Source of the DNA: Flexithrix dorotheae DSM 6795
GTDB taxonomy: Bacteria; Bacteroidota; Bacteroidia; Cytophagales; Flammeovirgaceae
Reading direction: 5' to 3'
Assembly: GCF_000379765.1 (NCBI RefSeq)
Contig: NZ_KB903498.1
Span: 190,778 to 254,777, forward strand
Length of the DNA: 64,000 bases
Each line of letters begins with the position of its first letter. Positions within the stretch are counted from its first letter, which is position 1. Of this stretch, positions 41,039-50,158 are shown in pieces. Both the position numbers and the translations under genes were made by a program. The notes below the pieces were generated by a model. That model saw only the letters and a list, made by a program, of their open reading frames with translations, ran no database searches and was not told the origin of the DNA.

Positions 41039-44000
41039 TTATTTCAATAAGAATCTAAAGGTTTTCAGGTCATTGTATCCAGAATTCACCTTCAAAATAT
41101 AGAGGCCTTTATCCAGATTCATTTTTCCAAAAGGAATAGAAATTACTGTATTACCCACTATTTCACTTTTGGCATCCTGAAATAACACCCTTCCTTCAAG
41201 ACTGAAAATGCTATATTTTACTGAAGTCTTTTCCTTATTGGCAATGGCAATATTCAATTGATCTGTCACAGGGTTTGGATAAATAGAGATATCTCCCAAA
41301 CTTCCGACAGTCGGATTGACTGCTATTTTTGAAGAGGCACCACTCTCGAATGTAACCATAATACTTCTGGTTTCACCCATAGCACCATCCTTCATTACAG
41401 GAGTTGCAGAAATTTTATAATCCCCTGCAGAAGGAGTCCAAACATAATAATCACCATTTTTATCACCAAATAATGCATAAGGCTTTACAATTTCAACCCT
41501 GTGTTTTGGATTGGTATTTAACCCAAACATTACCTCTTTAACATTTTCAAAATCTGCCCTGATATTTACATTTGAAGTACCAATTTCATCCAGACTAATT
41601 ACCTCACCATCCATTAGCTTTTTAATATCCTCATTAGAATCGGAATTTACTAAAGTAAAAATAGAAGGCGCTTTTGATTGTATAATCTCAAATGTAATGC
41701 TTAATGGCGTGCCCATATCTCCCTTTCCGGCCGCTTCAGTATATGGTGTTGCGGTCATGGTATACGTACCAATTTTTGGCATCCAGTCTTCATAATCTCC
41801 ATTAGTATCTCCGAAAGCTGCATATGGAAAGACATTCTCCAATCTTGTATAACTACCTGTTTCAATTTTTACACTGCCGGTAGTTTCTGGAATGGCATTG
41901 GCTCTAAAATTAATTTTCATTGTTCCAATCTCGTATAGATCGATTGTATCGCCATCCTTTACTTCCCCAATATCTTCATTAGTCATGCTGTTAACAAGCG
42001 TGAAACTTGTGATGCCAAACTCAGGTTCGCTTTCGGGGATTAATACCATATCAATTACATGAGCCACACCATTCAATGCCATTACATCAGCAGGGTCAAT
42101 TTTAGCTTCATTCACTTTAACAATCCCATCCATAATGCTGATTTTTACATTCGAAGTTTCAAGGGTTTGAATTTCCTGGCCATCTTCAAGATCGCCAGAC
42201 ATGGTAATACCGGGAACAACATGGTAAAGTAAGATCGGAGTTAAATCATCCAAGGAAATATCTTCAATGCCCTCTACATCCAGAGCTTCAAACAAAGCTT
42301 CAAAAGCTGAATTCACTGGAGTAAAAACAGTTAATATGTCTTCATTAAGGGCATCTTCTAAGCCCACTTTTATGACAGCTTCTTCCAAAATACTGAAATT
42401 TGAATCAGCCTTTACCAATTCCCAAAGTGTAGGTTTAGCCGGAGCTTCACCAATGCCATAAATAGAAGTTGTACCACTCACCTCATTGGCTACTACTAAT
42501 AATGGGGCTCCGGTAGGGCTGTTTTCAGCACTAATAAATTCTAATCCTTCAGGAGCTAAATCACCAGCTTCAGGAGTTTCGGCATCCGCAGAAAAATCCC
42601 TGTTGTTGGTATAAGATACAAATGCCACATTTTCAGGGTCAGAGATATCGTACACCATAATGCCCCCTACTCTTTCCAAACCAATAAAAGCGTAGGTTTT
42701 ACCATTGATTTCACCAATGGCGATTCCTTCTGGTTCAGGGCCTTTATTGTCACTTCTGTTATCAAATTCATTATCATCATTACTGGCATTGAAAAAATCA
42801 GGATTTTCCATTTTAATGATTTGTTCAAAATCATCCCCGGAATCATAAACCTGATTTCCATAAGCATCCCAGATAGAAAATGACCTGCTACCAAAGGCAA
42901 AAATTTGATCATAGTCACCATCTCCATCGATATCTCCATTTTCGGTAGTCGATACCAGTCTGCCTAATTTCTCATCTGCTTTTAGTTCTGCAGCATTTGG
43001 AAAAGCCACAGGATCAAGCACATAATCTTCATCTCCTACTTTTATTTCTTCCGAAAAGAAATCATAATCTCTTCCATCGCCTTCATTGGCAGTTACATAA
43101 TAAGTATTACCACCAGCAGAAAAAGAAGAAATACCATCTGGCATATACATGCCAAATATTGGCCAGTTCTGGATATTGATTGCATCATCTTTATCGCTGG
43201 CGTCCAGTGCATTGTTTTTTCCTTCAAATTTGATTATACCTAATCCAATGGTAGATAGTTCAGGACCGGCAAGCCCAAAATCATTGTCATTCAGCACTGC
43301 TAAGTTGCCACCAGGCAATAGCGCCAGTCCTTCCGGCTTATCACTGGGAAGATATCCCAAGGTTGGCAGGTTCAACACTTTCATTTTATTCACAGGCATA
43401 ATCCCGGCTGCTACCATTTCATCCGGTGTATGTGCTTCAAGCGTTTTGCCTGTAATTCCTTCTATATCCATTTCAAGGATATTTGTAGCCATTCTGAAAT
43501 CTACCTCAAAAATATATTTTTTATTCAGTGGATCATTTCCTGAATCTCTTTCCAGCGTGAAGAATTTACCTGTAGAAGGATCGTAAACTGCATCACCCAT
43601 TTTATCTACATTACCTAATCTAAAAGAAGGCTTTTCCAAAATATAAACATATTCGGCTACCGCCTCACCAGTTTCAGGATTGATACCGATCACTCTTATC
43701 ATTCCGGATTGATCTCCTGTAGATCGGTCCGGATTGGAAAGTGGTGTTTGGATAAAGGCGTATAAAATTCCCTTATCAGTATCCAAAGCCATGGCTTCAA
43801 ATCCTCTGTTTGGTCTTCTGTTAATCAATTCAGCAGGAAGTGTTTCTTTACCATAAGTTCCGGCTGCAGAATCAGCCAGGGCAGCTGTACCTTCAGGCAC
43901 AAATCTGTCAATTAATATTCCATCAGGGGCAAAATGATAAATGGCAGGCCTGTACTCATCTACCATCCAGTAAGAACCGTCAGTTGGGCTAATCACTATT

Positions 44001-45253
44001 CCCTCCAAATCAGCTCCGTATTTGTCGTAAGGCAGTTTTTTGAAGTAATTTCCTTCCGCATCCATGTAGTCACCATCATCACCATCAATGGGCTGGGCAG
44101 GTATCTCATCCGCACCAGGGATATTGGGAAGCCCGCTTATCGGGGTCACGCCATCAGGTCTGGTCAGGTCAATTTTTTCAGTAATTTCAATGTTTCCTGA
44201 TTTGTCAAGTGTAAATTTAATTACCTGTGCCTGATATTCGGGAATGAGAAATGGTCTTACTGTAACCGGTTTTTTAAGGTTGGCTAAATCTCCTACTTCA
44301 ACCGGGTCACCATTAGGCCCTCTGTCCGGAACAGTTACAAATGCATACTTTCCATCTTCTGTCATTCCTTCGAAGAATAATCCTGACAATCCACCAAACA
44401 AAATATTCCTTTCAGCATCTAAAGGGGGTTCGTTAAACTCGTACACATCCAATTTAGGTTGGGCTTTGCTATGATCTTTATAACCCATTGGCAGGATATC
44501 CTTAATAGTAGCTGAGGCAATTTCCAGGACACCAAATGCATTATTTTCCTGTAAGGTAATAAAGGCAGTTGAACCTTCAGGAGAAATGGAGATACCTTCG
44601 GGTTCTACATCGTTGGCCGTCATATTTCCCTTAAAAATTCTTACACCTCTTGCTCTTAATGCTTCTTCCTGACCATTAAATTCCTTGAAATCGGCTGTAA
44701 CCACCTCAAATGTAGCTGTGCTGATGATACTTACAGAACCTTCAGGGTCAACTGAACCATCGTCTGCAGGCTCACCCTCATTTGCGACTAAAACTTTAGT
44801 ACCATCTTCCATGAAAATTAGCATGTCTGGCAAAGCGCCAACTTCCACTATTGCCACTACTGAATCAGTATTTGAAGCACTAAAAAATACAACCTTTCCA
44901 TTTTCAGTTCCTAATTCAACGGTCACCCCTACCAATCCATTTTTTGTAGCGATACTTGTGATTCCTCCATCGGGAACGGCATCTTCTACATCGAATGAAG
45001 AAATTAAGGTGGGGTTTGCAGGATCAGACAAATCAAGCATATCTATCATTCCCGTACCTCCATTGGTTACGAAAAGCCTTTTGGTAGCTGGATCGTAAGC
45101 GGGAATTTCTGCTCCACCATCATCAAATATACCTGTCTGGTAAGTTCCAAGAAGGTTTAGTTCCTGGGCATTGGCTGCAACTGTGGAAAATAATAAAAGC
45201 AAAAAAAGGTTTTTTAACCTTTTGAAAAAAGTAATGTTTTTTGGCATGGACAT
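41039..45253 (-). CDS. Large secreted T9SS cargo: phytase-like/choice-of-anchor propeller, fasciclin domain, sorting domain
   Basis: About 1404 residues from ATG 45253 (45247 equally possible; signal peptide ends AANAQ). Order: a beta-propeller of the choice-of-anchor I type (about 30-240: TNGGTGMIDMLDLSDPANP), an esterase-like-activity-of-phytase region (about 280-640: GLSGLFFEGMTEDGKYAFVTVPDRGP, DLEGIVISPTDGSYWMVDEYRP), a second propeller part with DGDGDYDQIFAFGSRSFSI (to about 960), a fasciclin domain (about 970-1110: VFTPVNSAFEALFEAL, NGVAHVIDMVLIP), two homologous FTLVNS-x-x-NEDI repeats (about 1120-1230 and 1235-1325) and a T9SS type A sorting domain (ISIYPNPVTDQLNIA, GLYILKVNSG). Surface-attached, probably Ca2+-dependent; the substrate may be an organic phosphate, but activity is uncertain. 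Confidence 0.82.
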   Translation of the reverse strand: MSMPKNITFFKRLKNLFLLLLFSTVAANAQELNLLGTYQTGIFDDGGAEIPAYDPATKRLFVTNGGTGMIDMLDLSDPANPTLISSFDVEDAVPDGGITSIATKNGLVGVTVELGTENGKVVFFSASNTDSVVAIVEVGALPDMLIFMEDGTKVLVANEGEPADDGSVDPEGSVSIISTATFEVVTADFKEFNGQEEALRARGVRIFKGNMTANDVEPEGISISPEGSTAFITLQENNAFGVLEIASATIKDILPMGYKDHSKAQPKLDVYEFNEPPLDAERNILFGGLSGLFFEGMTEDGKYAFVTVPDRGPNGDPVEVGDLANLKKPVTVRPFLIPEYQAQVIKFTLDKSGNIEITEKIDLTRPDGVTPISGLPNIPGADEIPAQPIDGDDGDYMDAEGNYFKKLPYDKYGADLEGIVISPTDGSYWMVDEYRPAIYHFAPDGILIDRFVPEGTAALADSAAGTYGKETLPAELINRRPNRGFEAMALDTDKGILYAFIQTPLSNPDRSTGDQSGMIRVIGINPETGEAVAEYVYILEKPSFRLGNVDKMGDAVYDPSTGKFFTLERDSGNDPLNKKYIFEVDFRMATNILEMDIEGITGKTLEAHTPDEMVAAGIMPVNKMKVLNLPTLGYLPSDKPEGLALLPGGNLAVLNDNDFGLAGPELSTIGLGIIKFEGKNNALDASDKDDAINIQNWPIFGMYMPDGISSFSAGGNTYYVTANEGDGRDYDFFSEEIKVGDEDYVLDPVAFPNAAELKADEKLGRLVSTTENGDIDGDGDYDQIFAFGSRSFSIWDAYGNQVYDSGDDFEQIIKMENPDFFNASNDDNEFDNRSDNKGPEPEGIAIGEINGKTYAFIGLERVGGIMVYDISDPENVAFVSYTNNRDFSADAETPEAGDLAPEGLEFISAENSPTGAPLLVVANEVSGTTSIYGIGEAPAKPTLWELVKADSNFSILEEAVIKVGLEDALNEDILTVFTPVNSAFEALFEALDVEGIEDISLDDLTPILLYHVVPGITMSGDLEDGQEIQTLETSNVKISIMDGIVKVNEAKIDPADVMALNGVAHVIDMVLIPESEPEFGITSFTLVNSMTNEDIGEVKDGDTIDLYEIGTMKINFRANAIPETTGSVKIETGSYTRLENVFPYAAFGDTNGDYEDWMPKIGTYTMTATPYTEAAGKGDMGTPLSITFEIIQSKAPSIFTLVNSDSNEDIKKLMDGEVISLDEIGTSNVNIRADFENVKEVMFGLNTNPKHRVEIVKPYALFGDKNGDYYVWTPSAGDYKISATPVMKDGAMGETRSIMVTFESGASSKIAVNPTVGSLGDISIYPNPVTDQLNIAIANKEKTSVKYSIFSLEGRVLFQDAKSEIVGNTVISIPFGKMNLDKGLYILKVNSGYNDLKTFRFLLK

Positions 45254-45527
45254 AATTATTGGAGTTGAAAAAAAACTGAAAATTCCCTTTCTGAAAAGGG
45301 AGGGAATTTCAATCGGATTCAAAAAATTGACTGCTTAAAATTCACAATCAGATGCTTAAACAATGTTAATCGTCTATTATCATTTGATTAATGTTAGCAC
45401 GTTATTATGAACAAAATATTTTTAGTTGAAATATACTTAAGTACCTGTACTTTTTAATATTGAGAAACTACATCTCACTTTCAACAATTTATGGCAAATT
45501 ATAAGCTAGTTATTTCAGTCCAACGAC

Positions 45528-47489
45528 TTAATACTCCCCCCCGATTACCCTGTCATTCAATTTTAGGTTTTCGGGAAATTTGGGTAGGACCTGAGGAATA
45601 GTTGTCATATTTGTGGTATCACTTAAGGCATTCATAAATGCTACCAACTCCGCTTTTTCCTTATCACTGAGCCCTAATTCGTCTTCAGGAAGCGTCTGGT
45701 TTGGGACATCTAATCCTAAACCAATTCCCCCTCCATTATTATAAAAATCAACCACTTCTTCCAGTGTTTCATAAACTCCATTGTGCATGTATGGTGCAGT
45801 AAGGGCAATGTTTCTAACCGTTGGGGTTTTGAATGAGTGCTCAAAAATACTGGCTCTTTCTTTTAAAACGCCATTATACCGACCCATATCAGGATCAATT
45901 TGGGTGTGGGTGGTGGAAGTGTCTGCTGGAACTCCAAGCACTTCGGTTTCTGATTCATGGTATTTTGGAGGAACTGTTCCATTGAAAACCGGTGCAAAAT
46001 GACAGGTACCACAGGCAGCCTTCCCCATAAAAAGGTTGAAGCCATTTTTCACAGCAGGGTCAAGTTCACTAATTTCCCCTCTCACATACTGATCGAAAGG
46101 AGAATTAAACCCTGACAAAGAAATGACATAGGCAGCAAGGGCCTGAGAAATGGTGTGTTTCTGAATGCCCTCAAGTTCCTGTTGAGGAAATGCCTCGTTG
46201 AACTTCGCTTTGTATTCTTCACTTTGCGATAATTTTTCTATGAGTCGTATAAAATCAGTTTGGAATTCCTGATGAGATGTAATCACGTGCTCTATCTGGT
46301 TTTCCAACACATCTGTGCGAAAATCATAGAAGTACCGGTCGGCATAAACCGCATTGATAAGGGTTGGACTATTTCGTTTTACAGTTCCTTCAAAGCCTGT
46401 GGCCGTACTTTTTTTCATACCATCGGTGAAGGCTAATTCAGGCTGATGGCAGGAAGCACAGGCTCTTTCATTGGTATTGGAAAGAATTGGGTCGAAAAAT
46501 AAAGTTTTTCCCAAATCGATTATCTCGGGAGTATAATCCTTTTTCCTGAGAAGAGAATAGTAAAACGGATTTAAGAAGTCATTGGCAAAAATTGAATTTG
46601 CATTATAATTCACGCTATGCTCCAGGTTAAGGTTAGAAGTTTCGTAGTAAGTTTCTATTCCAAGTTTCCGATGAGCTTCAAGCACAAGTGCAAATAAAGG
46701 ATTGAGGTATATTTTGAGAAAATGTAAACGATCGAAGGACTCAAACGTATTGTTTTGATTTAAATATGCTCTAGCTCCGCTGAATTTTTGGGAAAGTTTT
46801 TCCGGCAATTCAGGAGCTTTGCTGGCAATTAAAGGATGATAAGTTTTAAGCGCTTTTTCGCAAGAATTAAGGGCAGTTTCCACCTCATTGATTGCCAGAC
46901 TGGTTTCAGGTGAATCAAACCCGGAAAGTCCCAGGGTAAAAATTCGTATAATTTCAAACCGAACCGCTTCAAATATAAGCCTGTCCGTAATTAAATATTT
47001 TCGATTATATTTTTCCAAAATTCCGGCATTTTTTTCAAGGCTGGAAGTAAGGTTTTTTAATCGAACTTTTTCCTCAAAAGCCTCATCACTAAAAATAATT
47101 TCTTCGAGTACCTGCAAACCTTCTGGTTCTAGAATACTCAGGCTTGGAGAATTTCGCTCCAGGCTTTTTAAAGGCGGGCCATTAATATAATCTTTCACAA
47201 ATTCAGGATCGAGCTTTTCAGCCAGAAACTCGATTTGCTTAAATCTTTGCCTGGTTAAAATTAATTGATCCCGGAGATCAGAAAGATGAGAAGAATCTGT
47301 GGAAAATAATCCGGCTATTTGGTTGAGTTGTTCAGTTTCAGATTTAAATTTTTCCAAATCTGCATAATATCGATTGGAAATTATAGCGACCGGTGTTTGG
47401 TCGGAATCATCAGTTTGGGTAAAAGAAGACAGGTAAAATGTCCCCGTAAAAATTAAAATCGTTAGCAAAGAAAATTGAAATGTTCTCAT
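45528..47489 (-). CDS. Imelysin-like domain fused to di-haem cytochrome c peroxidase
   Basis: 653 residues with a signal peptide. The N-terminal third (about 35-290) is helical and resembles imelysin-type domains of iron-related proteins (FKQIEFLAEKLDPEFVKDYINGPPLK, LEPEGLQVLEEIIF). The C-terminal MauG/CCP domain (about 320-635) has two haem sites, Cys344-x-x-Cys347-His348 (RACASCHQPELAFTDG) and Cys493-x-x-Cys496-His497 (AACGTCHFAPVFNG), plus FKTPTVRNIALTAPYMHNGVYETLEEVVDFYNNGG. Such fusions are periplasmic peroxidases or oxidases. It lies 92 bp after the PhoX-like gene, but a terminator intervenes. An iron or redox role is inferred. Confidence 0.88.
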   Translation of the reverse strand: MRTFQFSLLTILIFTGTFYLSSFTQTDDSDQTPVAIISNRYYADLEKFKSETEQLNQIAGLFSTDSSHLSDLRDQLILTRQRFKQIEFLAEKLDPEFVKDYINGPPLKSLERNSPSLSILEPEGLQVLEEIIFSDEAFEEKVRLKNLTSSLEKNAGILEKYNRKYLITDRLIFEAVRFEIIRIFTLGLSGFDSPETSLAINEVETALNSCEKALKTYHPLIASKAPELPEKLSQKFSGARAYLNQNNTFESFDRLHFLKIYLNPLFALVLEAHRKLGIETYYETSNLNLEHSVNYNANSIFANDFLNPFYYSLLRKKDYTPEIIDLGKTLFFDPILSNTNERACASCHQPELAFTDGMKKSTATGFEGTVKRNSPTLINAVYADRYFYDFRTDVLENQIEHVITSHQEFQTDFIRLIEKLSQSEEYKAKFNEAFPQQELEGIQKHTISQALAAYVISLSGFNSPFDQYVRGEISELDPAVKNGFNLFMGKAACGTCHFAPVFNGTVPPKYHESETEVLGVPADTSTTHTQIDPDMGRYNGVLKERASIFEHSFKTPTVRNIALTAPYMHNGVYETLEEVVDFYNNGGGIGLGLDVPNQTLPEDELGLSDKEKAELVAFMNALSDTTNMTTIPQVLPKFPENLKLNDRVIGGEY

Positions 47490-47533
47490 GAAGTTTAGCT
47501 TTTTGGCATAGGCCAGAACAGTAATTAAGGGAA

Positions 47534-47563
47534 AAAAGGGCCACGAAAATACATGACCCTTTT
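47534..47563 (-). terminator. Intrinsic terminator after the PhoX-like gene
   Basis: AAAAGGG (47534-47540) / CCCTTTT (47557-47563). On the minus strand it starts 18 bp past the stop at 47581 and continues as CCCTTTTTTCCCTT, giving a short T tract. Confidence 0.65.
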
Positions 47564-47580
47564 GTAGAAGAATGGAAAAA

Positions 47581-49437
47581 TTACTTCTTGATAAACTTTA
47601 AGGATTTTGTTCCTTCCTGGTTCTGAAGTTTCGCTTTGATGATATACAATCCTGCGGCAAGATCAGAAACATCCATAGATTTTACATTTCTGATCACTTT
47701 TAACCTTTTACCATTAGAAGTATAAATAGCTGCATCAATTACGGTATTAAACTCTAAGGTTTGAGAAACAGGATTTGGGAAAATGCTGAATCCGTCAGCT
47801 TCAGATACAAAAGAATCTTCTTCTTCCAAAGCAGTGATTGCACCATCCCATCCAGTGATCGCGTAAGTTAAAGAGTGATTATATGGGAATGGGTTTTCGT
47901 CAGATGGGTGCTGTGAATTCACCAACATAGTTTTTCCATCTGAAGTCATGATGGCTCCGGTAACTTCTGCACCAACTGGTACGATAGAAATTCTGGTTAA
48001 ATCTTCTGTAGTTGGGTTTTCAATAGACATTGGTAATAGGTAAAGCTCGCAAGTTCTGTTGCTTACACCTGCAGGCACTCTACCATTTGAAGTACCATTG
48101 AGGTCTTCATTGATAATCATATATTTTTTACCTTGTAATGTAAAAACAGAAAGACCATCAGGATTAGATAAATGTTTGAATGGGTAAACTCCAGCTTCCG
48201 GAGATTCTTCAAAGTAAGGTCCACCTTCAAGGTAGGTTTCTACTTTTCCTGTAGCAGGATCAAATTCAATAACCCTTCCGTAGTAATCATTAAATCCACC
48301 TTTCATTACAAAATCGATTACCTGATCATCTGGCTTATCTACCATTGCAGGATGTCTCATTCTTACCGGCTTCAACCAGTGGTAATCTAATACACCTCCT
48401 AAAGCAGCTCCATTTTCAAATCTGCTTCCAATGCCATCTCTACCAGTTTCAGTGATATAAACTTTTTCTCCGTCAGTAGCCACCCACTCTAGTCTATTGA
48501 ACATGGTAGCTCCTTTTGCTAAAGCTTCTTCTGTGAAATTCAACATTTCCTCAAGGCTTTCGTTGTCCATTTCTACCCATGGATCACCAGCATTGTCATG
48601 CTTGTAAACATAAGTTTTACCTTTTGTAAAGTCACCGGCTACGTCAGCCACAAATTTTGTAAATAAACCCGGAGTAGCATCCGCTCCAGTATAAACTGTT
48701 TTATTGTCAGGCATAACAGCACCACCTTCAAATGGTTGTCTTCCCCAGTTGTATTGCTTTCTAACCGCTTTTGCTTCTCTTGGGTCGATTTCAACCATAT
48801 AGTTGAAATTCTCATATTTTTTAATGCTTTGTCCATTAAAATCACCAACAATATCAGTATCAATTGTCCAGTCTGCAGTATCTCTGGTATCCCCAAGGCT
48901 ACTGTTGCCTGATCTGAACCATTCCTCAGCAGTCCAGATTCTACCAGTTGGGCCTACAATACCACCACAGTTCATTCCTGTTTCTCCTACGGTGTTTACA
49001 AAATCAACATTAAAAAATTTACCAGTTCTTCCATCAGATAAGGTTTGTTCAACTACTTCCAGTTCATCCGTAACTGGAGCTCTTCTGATTTTGAAAACGG
49101 TCATTCCACCACCATCACCAATACTGTCATTGGCCTGAACCATTTCGTGGTTTACAGAAACCCATCCAAGATCATCAGAAGTAGTATCTTCAGTGAATCC
49201 AATGAAGTCATGCCATTCTTTAGCTAATGCCTGGCCAGCTTCATTTCCATAAGTGGCAGTGGTCTGAACGATGTCAGTTCCTCCTATGAAAATAATTTGT
49301 TTTTTTAAAGGGGATGCAGGCATCACTACTTCTGTAGGAGTCCATGCAGTGTCTATTTCCACATCAAAAAAGAACTGGCAAAAACCAGCTGAAGCTGTGA
49401 AAAAAGTTAAGGAGATTAATAGAAAAAATCTTTTCAT
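47581..49437 (-). CDS. PhoX-like (DUF839) secreted phosphatase with T9SS sorting domain
   Basis: 618 residues: signal peptide (to SAGFCQ), then a PhoX/DUF839 beta-propeller (about 60-530) with WVSVNHEMVQANDSIGDGGGMTVFKI, MNCGGIVGPTGRIWTAEEW, YMVEIDPREAKAVRKQYNWGR, GRVIEFDPATGKVETYLEGGP, FKHLSNPDGLSVFTLQGKKYMIINEDL. The C-terminal type A sorting domain (about 545-618: FSIFPNPVSQTLEFN, LAAGLYIIKAKLQN) predicts T9SS export and PorU-mediated surface attachment. PhoX enzymes are Ca2+/Fe3+ alkaline phosphatases; the glutamates around NHE and EEW fit metal ligands, but activity is unproven. Divergent from the sensor gene at 50159. Confidence 0.85.
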   Translation of the reverse strand: MKRFFLLISLTFFTASAGFCQFFFDVEIDTAWTPTEVVMPASPLKKQIIFIGGTDIVQTTATYGNEAGQALAKEWHDFIGFTEDTTSDDLGWVSVNHEMVQANDSIGDGGGMTVFKIRRAPVTDELEVVEQTLSDGRTGKFFNVDFVNTVGETGMNCGGIVGPTGRIWTAEEWFRSGNSSLGDTRDTADWTIDTDIVGDFNGQSIKKYENFNYMVEIDPREAKAVRKQYNWGRQPFEGGAVMPDNKTVYTGADATPGLFTKFVADVAGDFTKGKTYVYKHDNAGDPWVEMDNESLEEMLNFTEEALAKGATMFNRLEWVATDGEKVYITETGRDGIGSRFENGAALGGVLDYHWLKPVRMRHPAMVDKPDDQVIDFVMKGGFNDYYGRVIEFDPATGKVETYLEGGPYFEESPEAGVYPFKHLSNPDGLSVFTLQGKKYMIINEDLNGTSNGRVPAGVSNRTCELYLLPMSIENPTTEDLTRISIVPVGAEVTGAIMTSDGKTMLVNSQHPSDENPFPYNHSLTYAITGWDGAITALEEEDSFVSEADGFSIFPNPVSQTLEFNTVIDAAIYTSNGKRLKVIRNVKSMDVSDLAAGLYIIKAKLQNQEGTKSLKFIKK

Positions 49438-50158
49438 TTTGGTTTGTTATGAAGATTGAAAAAATAAATTTTTAACTCCTCTAAATAAGTATGTGAATAT
49501 TACCCCATAATTGCATCCTCTTGAACGATGTTATAAAATATTGTGAAGGAAATTAAAATTTGAAATAGAATAAAAAATAAGTAATATTAATTAATACTTT
49601 AAAAATATTTGTATATATAAGAATACTTGCTTATCTAAATTTTGTTTGGAATCAATCTAATTAAATATAGTAATAAAGTGTTCAAACATTTAAAATTGGG
49701 GCAATCATAAGTTCTAAAAATATTGACATTAACTTCATTCCATTTATTTTGCCTGGAAGAATTAAACCTTCTATTTTATAAGATCAATCCTTTAATTTCT
49801 TTTCAATTGGTCACCTGAATTCCTTTAAAAATGAATATGGGGTAAAAATTCCAGGGCCATTTATTTTCTATTAAGATTTATTTTTACCTGATTCATTTTG
49901 TGTTCATAAATCATGTAACAATCCCTGTGTTATAACAATGAAAACAACAAAAACTTTCTAAAAAAATAGCGCATACACATAAATAAACGATATTATTTAT
50001 AATAAAAATAAAAATTAATAGAATTTTGTTTTGATTATATCAAGGTGACAGGAATTAATATTCATTCGATTCCAGAGGTCTGTTTTTTGTACTTTTCAAC
50101 TAAAAAATATTATTAAACAAATTACTAACTTTTCAACTGCTACCAGCAAAAACCAGCT
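49438..50158. other. Long AT-rich divergent intergenic region
   Basis: 721 bp between the PhoX-like gene (minus) and the sensor gene (plus), very AT-rich. I found no open frame, tRNA, strong hairpin or tandem repeat. It must contain both outward promoters; no perfect TTTG-N19/20-TAnnTTTG match was seen by eye. The length is unusual for two promoters, so a small RNA or regulatory sites could be hidden here. Confidence 0.4.

Noticed and set aside
41511-45098. Several plus-strand open frames inside the large T9SS gene
   Set aside because: Low-complexity Ser/Thr/Pro translations opposite a clearly coding frame; no start signals or family features.
45323-45527. TAACAT-like repeats upstream of the phytase-like gene as a Pho box
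   Set aside because: Two TAACAT copies on the minus strand are about 28 bp apart, which does not fit known PhoB or PhoP spacing, and no matching pair was found upstream of the PhoX-like gene.
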